A model generated the notes under the pieces. The model saw only the letters and a list, made by a program, of their open reading frames with translations, searched no databases and was not told the DNA's origin. From a virus, in IMG/VR virus record IMGVR_UViG_3300046002_000303, positions 1-24,775 of that record: 24,775 nucleotides of DNA; one strand, given 5' to 3'. Each line of letters begins with the position of its first letter. The first letter of the stretch is position 1. Shown here piece after piece: positions 21,319-24,775 of the stretch. The position numbers were made by a program, and so were the translations under genes.

Positions 21319-21714
21319 TCAGCAAGTTTTGCCGCCCTTTTTCATCACACGTGAACCGATGCCATTAGGCACACCGGAACCGGCCATCTTGACTTGCGTA
21401 CCCTTGGTCTTGCCTTTGACAGCAACACCATCTTTGCTAGGAGCCGCAGTCTTAACTTTGCCCATAGAGGATGCAGCCATACCGCCTTTGTTCATGAAGA
21501 TAGGCACTTTTTTGCCGTCTTTCATTTTCATGGGCATGCCACCTTTTTTCATCGTTTCTGCTTTCATATCACCACCTTTTGAAAATTTGCGGTTCTTGTC
21601 CGCGTTAGAAAATTCTTTGCCCACGGACTGTGGGACGCCTACTTTCTTAGCAAACGATGGATTGTTGGCCACCGCCGCCATGAAATTGTGTTGTTTCTTG
21701 CTAGTGCTTGGCAT
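21319..21714 (-). CDS. Small basic phage protein with C-terminal Cys, 131 aa
   Basis: I choose ATG 21714 (MPSTSKKQHNFMAAVANN), one base after the previous TGA, because that start matches the family as I know it; the ATG at 21771 would add a tail inside the upstream gene. The N-terminal 45 residues (PSFAKKVGVPQSVGKEFSNA) are the conserved part. The rest is Lys/Gly/Met-rich, with KGGD, KKGGMPMKMKDGKKVP, NKGGMAASSMGKV, KDGVAVKGKTKGTQVKMA and a final KKGGKTC. There is no transmembrane segment. It may be a capsid-internal or assembly protein. The N-terminal block is common in uncultured phages, with no known role. Confidence 0.78.
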   Translation of the reverse strand: MPSTSKKQHNFMAAVANNPSFAKKVGVPQSVGKEFSNADKNRKFSKGGDMKAETMKKGGMPMKMKDGKKVPIFMNKGGMAASSMGKVKTAAPSKDGVAVKGKTKGTQVKMAGSGVPNGIGSRVMKKGGKTC

Positions 21715-21715
21715 A

Positions 21716-21904
21716 TCAAACTTTAATGAGCCAGCCTTTGCCGAACACGAAACCAACGACCAACAAACCAATCCAAATCAATGCCTTCTCTACAACGGTT
21801 TTACCAACCATTTTGTAGAACTCGCCAGACATCTCTTCAATAGCCATCTTTGCCGCTTTACGGGCAATGGCTTCTTCGCGGTCAGTCAGTTCAATTTCGT
21901 TCAT
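21716..21904 (-). CDS. Small single-TM membrane protein, 62 aa
   Basis: It starts MNEIELTDREEAIARKAAK with an acidic/basic amphipathic helix, then EEMSGEFYKMVGKTVVEKA, and a C-terminal hydrophobic helix (LIWIGLLVVGFVFGKGWLI) ending in KV. It follows the DUF6321-like gene by one base (TGATATG). I recall the start pattern LTxREExIAxxAAxxAxEE from many phages; the role is unknown. It is far from the lysis genes, so a holin function is not favoured. A virion or head-assembly membrane contact is possible. Confidence 0.75.
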   Translation of the reverse strand: MNEIELTDREEAIARKAAKMAIEEMSGEFYKMVGKTVVEKALIWIGLLVVGFVFGKGWLIKV

Positions 21905-21905
21905 A

Positions 21906-22151
21906 TCAGCAATTCCAAGCCCGTAGGCTCTTATTGATCCGTGAGTCCGGATCGTTGGCAGTCTTGGCCGAAGTCAGCTTCTTTTTCATGCCGCTCATCC
22001 TCGCACAGAAAGAGTCTCGCCGGGAGCCGCCTTCTGGCTGGGGAGGTTTCAAGTTCATGCCTTGCGCTTTTGCAGAGGCTCGGCCTTTGGCGTTCAAGCC
22101 GCCCTTCTCGGACTTGCCTTCTTTCCTCTGCCATGCTGGTGACTTAGCCAT
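21906..22151 (-). CDS. DUF6321-like phage protein, 81 aa
   Basis: The blocks PAWQRKEGKSEKGGLNAKG, RPQPEGGSRR-like (here QPEGGSRRDSFCARMSGMK) and KKKLTSAKTANDPDSRINK, followed by SLRAWNC, match what I know of DUF6321, a short basic phage family of unknown function. The length and the terminal Cys are usual for it. The ATG lies inside the stop region of the preceding gene (8-base overlap), with no clear ribosome site, so translation is probably coupled. About a quarter of residues are Lys/Arg. Its conservation across many phages suggests a virion or DNA-related role. Confidence 0.88.
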   Translation of the reverse strand: MAKSPAWQRKEGKSEKGGLNAKGRASAKAQGMNLKPPQPEGGSRRDSFCARMSGMKKKLTSAKTANDPDSRINKSLRAWNC

Positions 22152-22626
22152 AATAAATTGTCGCCGTTACAGAATTACCAAGGCCAACGTAAACACCGTT
22201 GGGGCAATAAATACCTTCACCGGGAATCCTGATTGGCAAGCCTACCGTGCTGAATGTGTCCAATTCCAACAACAAAGTTGTGTACATAGTCACGTTGCCG
22301 GATGTACTAGCGGTTGTAGAAGTTACAGTAAACACGTTTGCATTTGTTACCGTTACTGCAAATACTGCATCTCTTGATGTGCCGGTTGTAAAATCCAAAA
22401 AAACACGTTGACCGTTGACCAGCCCATGTCCAGTAATGGTCACGGTAATTGTGGTTGTTGTTTGGCTGTATGTGCCTGATTTGCTCACTGTAGGATCGGC
22501 AACAGCCATATTACGTATTGAAGATGTGCCAGAAGTTACAGTAATGCCTTTTAACCGTGTAGCGTAACTTACCGCCGTGCCCGAAGCACTTTGATGGATT
22601 GCTTTAACGTCATACTGCATTGTCAT
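22144..22626 (-). CDS. Beta structural protein, paralogue 2, 160 aa
   Basis: It starts MTMQYDVKAIHQSASGTAV and ends GVYVGLGNSVTATIYYG. The core ITGHGLVNGQRVFLDF followed by VTVTNANVFTVTSTTA forms a small beta domain. It is a tandem copy of the upstream gene (shared MTMQYDV start, TRLKG, SGTY, IPGEG and TIFYG/TIYYG end), diverged throughout. AAGGGG lies upstream, made from the preceding TAA. It has no membrane segment or enzyme motif. Its place after the capsid and decoration genes suggests a head or head-fibre protein. Confidence 0.78.
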   Translation of the reverse strand: MTMQYDVKAIHQSASGTAVSYATRLKGITVTSGTSSIRNMAVADPTVSKSGTYSQTTTTITVTITGHGLVNGQRVFLDFTTGTSRDAVFAVTVTNANVFTVTSTTASTSGNVTMYTTLLLELDTFSTVGLPIRIPGEGIYCPNGVYVGLGNSVTATIYYG

Positions 22627-22636
22627 GGCTTACCCC

Positions 22637-23125
22637 TTATCCATAAAAAATGGTTGAGGTTACGACACTTGCTGCGGGTAATCCCACATAAATACCATCT
22701 AAAGCCAAAACACCTTCGCCCGGAATGAACGTATAGAACGAAGTGGCAGTTGAGCAATCAATCTCAACCAAAATTTGGTTGTACACAGTCACATCACCAG
22801 AGGTAGTTAACGTCCCTGTTGTCACCGTAAAAGTATTCTGTGTTACTGCTGTTACCACATATATATTGCTGACGCCATCACCATCAGCAAACTGTAGCCA
22901 TACACGTGAACCTAAAGCAACCCCATGACCTGCGATGGTCACCGTACAAGTTGTAGTCCCGGGGATGTCATACGTACCAGACTGGGCCACATTATTGGCG
23001 AAAGCTATGTTGTATGTAGTAGACGTTGTAGGAGAGAGCACAACGCCCTTCAAACGGGTGCGATAAGGCACAGCTACACCCGAGACAGTGTTGTGATACG
23101 ACTCTACGTCATATTGCATCGTCAT
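22637..23125 (-). CDS. Beta structural protein, paralogue 1, 162 aa
   Basis: It starts MTMQYDVESYHNTVSGVAV and ends SVVTSTIFYG, with the HG-x-x-x-G-x-x-V domain at IAGHGVALGSRVWLQFADG and TAVTQNTFTVTTG. It overlaps the 56-aa gene by 17 bases; a second ATG (codon 3) would shorten this. It shares layout and both ends with the gene just downstream, so the two arose by tandem duplication. The same domain pattern appears in the inserts of the gp10-like protein. It is probably a surface or head-associated virion protein. Confidence 0.78.
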   Translation of the reverse strand: MTMQYDVESYHNTVSGVAVPYRTRLKGVVLSPTTSTTYNIAFANNVAQSGTYDIPGTTTCTVTIAGHGVALGSRVWLQFADGDGVSNIYVVTAVTQNTFTVTTGTLTTSGDVTVYNQILVEIDCSTATSFYTFIPGEGVLALDGIYVGLPAASVVTSTIFYG

Positions 23126-23279
23126 TTTGCTGCTCCGGTTCTGGTGCTTCTAGCCTGTTTATAAGCATCTTGTACGCTTGGATTGTGGCTTGAGCCTGAG
23201 TTAAAAAGGTACTAGCCTTCTGTGCTTCAGTCTCAAGGTCACGAATCTCAGTCTCCAAGAATTCCTTGGTAATTTGCAT
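23109..23279 (-). CDS. Small coiled-coil protein, 56 aa
   Basis: The ATG at 23279 follows the decoration gene's TAA by one base, and the TGA at 23109 lies within the next gene. The product starts MQITKEFLETEIRDLETEA and is one amphipathic helix to about residue 44 (FLTQAQATIQAYKMLINRLEA), followed by an acidic tail (PEPEQQNDDAI). Hydrophobic residues are spaced as in a coiled coil. Such short coiled-coil genes are frequent in phage late operons as assembly partners. No ribosome site is visible, so it is probably translated by coupling. Confidence 0.65.
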   Translation of the reverse strand: MQITKEFLETEIRDLETEAQKASTFLTQAQATIQAYKMLINRLEAPEPEQQNDDAI

Positions 23280-23280
23280 A

Positions 23281-23859
23281 TTAGCTGTTTGTTGTAGTCA
23301 ACATGATGTAGTACGCAGTACCTGCGCTGTCTACAATCTTCAATGAGTTTGTAGCTGCGCCCTGTGTATTGGCAGTAATCATGCCAGATGGAACGTTAAA
23401 CAAGTTGGCCACTGTGCCAGTACCGCTGTTTGTAAAACGGATAAAAGAAGCGTTTGTCCAAGTACCACCAGAGGCAAAGTTAGAGTCAGCCTGAATAGCT
23501 GCAATCGTACCGCCGGGGTTTGTAGATGTGCCGCCCAGAGTAGCGCGAAGAGCGTTACCTGCGCCAGAGATAGTGCCAGAGCCATTGATGCTCAAGCTGA
23601 TGTGAGCGCCGTTAACAGTACCGCCAGTAGCTGCGTTAGCGCCTGTGACTTGCGTCAGGGCACGGTAAGTTTCACCAGAGCCAGTTGACGTAAAAGCCAA
23701 ACGCTGATAAGACAAGCGTGTATCGCCAGTAGTGGCGGAAGATGTAACGTATGCTGAATCAACGTTAGTAGCAGTAGTCACTGCCAAAGGAGAAGAAGAT
23801 GAACCGGTAGAAAAGCCATTCTGAGATACGACTGGGCCGGAGAACGTGGTGGTTGCCAT
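23281..23859 (-). CDS. Probable head decoration / head fibre protein, 192 aa
   Basis: It starts MATTTFSGPVVSQNGFSTG, with AAGGA seven bases upstream. The sequence is Ser/Thr/Gly/Ala-rich with regular strands (RLSYQRLAFTSTGSGETYRAL, AHISLSINGSGTISGAGNALRA in pieces) and ends AYYIMLTTTNS. The N-terminal FSGPVVSQNGF and the C-terminal SLKIVDSAGTAYYI pattern occur, as I recall, next to capsid genes in uncultured phages. Lying directly after the major capsid gene is the usual place for a decoration or stabilising protein. The trimer-like beta composition fits, but there is no direct proof. Confidence 0.68.
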   Translation of the reverse strand: MATTTFSGPVVSQNGFSTGSSSSPLAVTTATNVDSAYVTSSATTGDTRLSYQRLAFTSTGSGETYRALTQVTGANAATGGTVNGAHISLSINGSGTISGAGNALRATLGGTSTNPGGTIAAIQADSNFASGGTWTNASFIRFTNSGTGTVANLFNVPSGMITANTQGAATNSLKIVDSAGTAYYIMLTTTNS

Positions 23860-23883
23860 GATGTGTCCTTACATACAAGTGGA

Positions 23884-23926
23884 GTGCATTAGTCTGTATG
23901 TCGTCAGCCGGGACTGTCTAATGCAC
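23884..23926. repeat. 9-bp inverted repeat with 25-base spacer
   Basis: GTGCATTAG (23884-23892) and CTAATGCAC (23918-23926) are perfect reverse complements within the only long gap, upstream of the decoration gene. This could be a protein-binding site or the base of an RNA hairpin in its leader. I find no strong sigma70 promoter across it. Confidence 0.6.
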
Positions 23927-23930
23927 CGGA

Positions 23931-23943
23931 TAACCCCGGGTTA
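23931..23943. repeat. Small palindrome TAACCC-C-GGGTTA
   Basis: A 6-bp inverted repeat with a one-base centre lies between the 9-bp repeat and the terminator. It is short enough to be chance, but it sits in a region already rich in such pairs. A dimeric regulator site is possible. Confidence 0.4.
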
Positions 23944-23965
23944 AAAGCAATATACAACAAAAGAA

Positions 23966-23985
23966 AAGGGGGCACAAGCCCCCTT
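23966..23985 (-). terminator. Rho-independent terminator after the capsid gene
   Basis: On the minus strand AAGGGGGC-TTGT-GCCCCCTT forms a perfect 8-bp GC-rich stem with a four-base loop, followed by TTCTTTTGTTGT. It lies about 25 bases past the capsid stop codon. It should end much of the capsid transcript and so raise capsid expression over downstream genes. On the plus strand the following bases are not T-rich. Confidence 0.88.
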
Positions 23986-23990
23986 CTCCA

Positions 23991-24010
23991 AATATTTCCT
24001 AAGAAATATT
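23991..24010 (-). other. AT-rich hairpin at the capsid stop codon
   Basis: AATATTTC (23991-23998) and GAAATATT (24003-24010) are perfect complements around the loop CTAA, overlapping the TAA at 24009-24011. It is next to the terminator and may protect the mRNA 3' end or help termination. Weak on its own because it is almost all A/T. Confidence 0.5.
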
Positions 24011-24775
24011 AAGCGCCGGTAGAACCGAACATGCCCAGAGGGTCAGACCAGCCGAAGCTGTAACGCTCACGAGACTTGTAACGGACGTTACCTGTGTCAA
24101 AGTCGCCATCCATAGACTGGGCCAAAGGCGAACGCACAAAGTGCTTCATGCCGTTAGGTACGTCTGTAGTCAGGAACCAAGCATTGGTATCAGTCAAGAA
24201 GTGGTTAATGGTATATCCACCGGGGATAGAACCATTGTTCTTCAAGGCGTTGATATCGTTGTCAGCAGTAGACACGCGCAATTCAGTCTCAAGCAAGCGA
24301 GTTGCCGTGAACTGTAATGCAGGTGGAACCACCAACTTGTTGGGCTTGGCAGCGATCAACAGGCCACGCTCGTCTGTCCACAAGCTAATCTGAATAACAG
24401 CGTTTTCCAACGATGTTTCGTTCAAGTCAGCAGGGGTAGAAGGGATGTTACTGTTAGTACCACCAGACACCAAGGGGTGTGATGCGCTAAACAAAGCAAC
24501 ACCGTCACCACCAGCGTAAGCATTGCTGAAGCCGTTATTCAAAACAGCGGCAGCTTTAACTTGCTTGGTGTAAGCCATAGCGCGGGCCAAAGCCTTCGTG
24601 TAACGAGCAGACAGTGAGTCATACAAGTTATCTTCGATAGCCTCTTCAGTCAAGCTGAAGCCCAAAGCGATGGTTTCGTGGTTGTATCGGGCAGTCCATG
24701 CTTCCTGCGCATTGTCATAAGCAATGGCAGAACCCTCGTTTTTAACGGGGGCAGCAGAGAAACCAGACAGTTTCG
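24009..24775 (-). CDS. Major capsid protein (partial, C-terminal 254 aa)
   Basis: The frame is open to the right edge, so the N-terminus is missing. The visible part begins KLSGFSAAPVKNEG, then AWTARYNHETIALGFSLTEE, AIEDNLYDSLSARYTKALA, a central block with DGVALFSASHPLVSGGTNSN, a helix and strand segment (ERGLLIAAKPNKLVVPPALQ) and a C-terminal part (HFLTDTNAWFLTTDVPNGMK, RYKSRERYSFGWSDPLG). The ALGFSLTEEAIEDN..Y and LFS..HP...G..SN blocks are those of Mu gpT-like HK97-fold capsid proteins. The order matches: capsid, decoration, then neck and tail. The coding region ends at a hairpin and a strong terminator. N4- or P22-type capsids are less likely from the motifs. Confidence 0.85.
   Translation of the reverse strand, partial: KLSGFSAAPVKNEGSAIAYDNAQEAWTARYNHETIALGFSLTEEAIEDNLYDSLSARYTKALARAMAYTKQVKAAAVLNNGFSNAYAGGDGVALFSASHPLVSGGTNSNIPSTPADLNETSLENAVIQISLWTDERGLLIAAKPNKLVVPPALQFTATRLLETELRVSTADNDINALKNNGSIPGGYTINHFLTDTNAWFLTTDVPNGMKHFVRSPLAQSMDGDFDTGNVRYKSRERYSFGWSDPLGMFGSTGA

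Noticed and set aside
21716-21904. The 62-aa membrane protein as the phage holin
   Set aside because: A far better holin (GWRPxxGW, three hydrophobic helices) lies next to the endolysin at 9268-9705; this gene sits among head genes.
21329-21937. Long plus-strand open frame (202 aa) opposite the small basic genes
   Set aside because: It runs antisense across three well-supported minus-strand genes, has no ribosome site, and its composition mirrors the Lys/Gly-rich sequence opposite.
23860-23960. A sigma70 promoter before the decoration gene
   Set aside because: No pair of boxes with acceptable match and spacing was found on the minus strand; the inverted repeats are reported instead.

Overview
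The window is a 24.8-kb piece of a tailed double-stranded DNA phage (or prophage) late region. Every gene I can support lies on the minus strand, so transcription runs from the right edge (major capsid protein, 5' end outside the window) to the left edge (a gene whose 3' end is outside). I recognise no host genes, tRNAs, integrase, replication genes, CRISPR array or insertion sequence. Short motifs and gene order resemble uncultured freshwater podovirus-like genomes. That comparison is from memory, and the host cannot be read from the sequence. The podovirus assignment rests on a P22 gp10-like tail protein, a P22 gp4-like adaptor and a T7 gp13-like GNAT protein, and on the absence here of sheath, baseplate or a classic long tape measure. 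It is an inference from a partial genome.

Layout in order of transcription. (1) 24775-24009: major capsid protein, followed by a strong intrinsic terminator and the only sizeable intergenic gap (about 150 bp), which holds several inverted repeats. (2) 23859-20387: a probable head decoration protein, a 56-aa coiled coil, a tandem pair of paralogous beta proteins, then small and mostly very basic proteins (DUF6321-like, a one-helix membrane protein, three Lys/Gly-rich proteins, DUF5872-like). (3) 20387-16866: head-tail connector region with a gp4-like adaptor carrying an inserted beta domain, a zinc-ribbon protein, two small basic proteins, a second tail adaptor-like protein and two small tail or structural proteins. 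(4) 16854-11694: host-recognition module with a repeat fibre, a long fibre ending in a peptidase S74 intramolecular chaperone, a second fibre, a polyglycine adhesin and a tail fibre assembly chaperone. (5) 11691-9268: lysis block with five membrane-associated or secreted proteins (two only 30 and 45 aa), a GH108 endolysin and a GTA-type three-TM holin. (6) 9257-6884: gp10-like tail hub protein and a small partner. (7) 6823-1: a probable internal-virion/DNA-ejection set made of a glycine-zipper protein, a Gly/Gln-rich protein, the GNAT protein, a glycine-repeat protein ending in a second S74 domain, a 590-aa helical protein and the start of one more gene.

Genes are packed almost without spacers. 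Junctions fall into a few recurring types: ATGA/GTGA/TTGA overlaps, a stop and start separated by exactly one base (often TGATATG), and stop codons fused to the Shine-Dalgarno (TAAGGA). The points most worth follow-up are the S74 domain attached to a periodic glycine-repeat protein, the exact 20- and 11-residue repeats in the 261-aa fibre, an A-x-G-G motif shared by many otherwise different proteins, three adjacent small proteins that end in cysteine, and the membrane-protein-rich lysis block.
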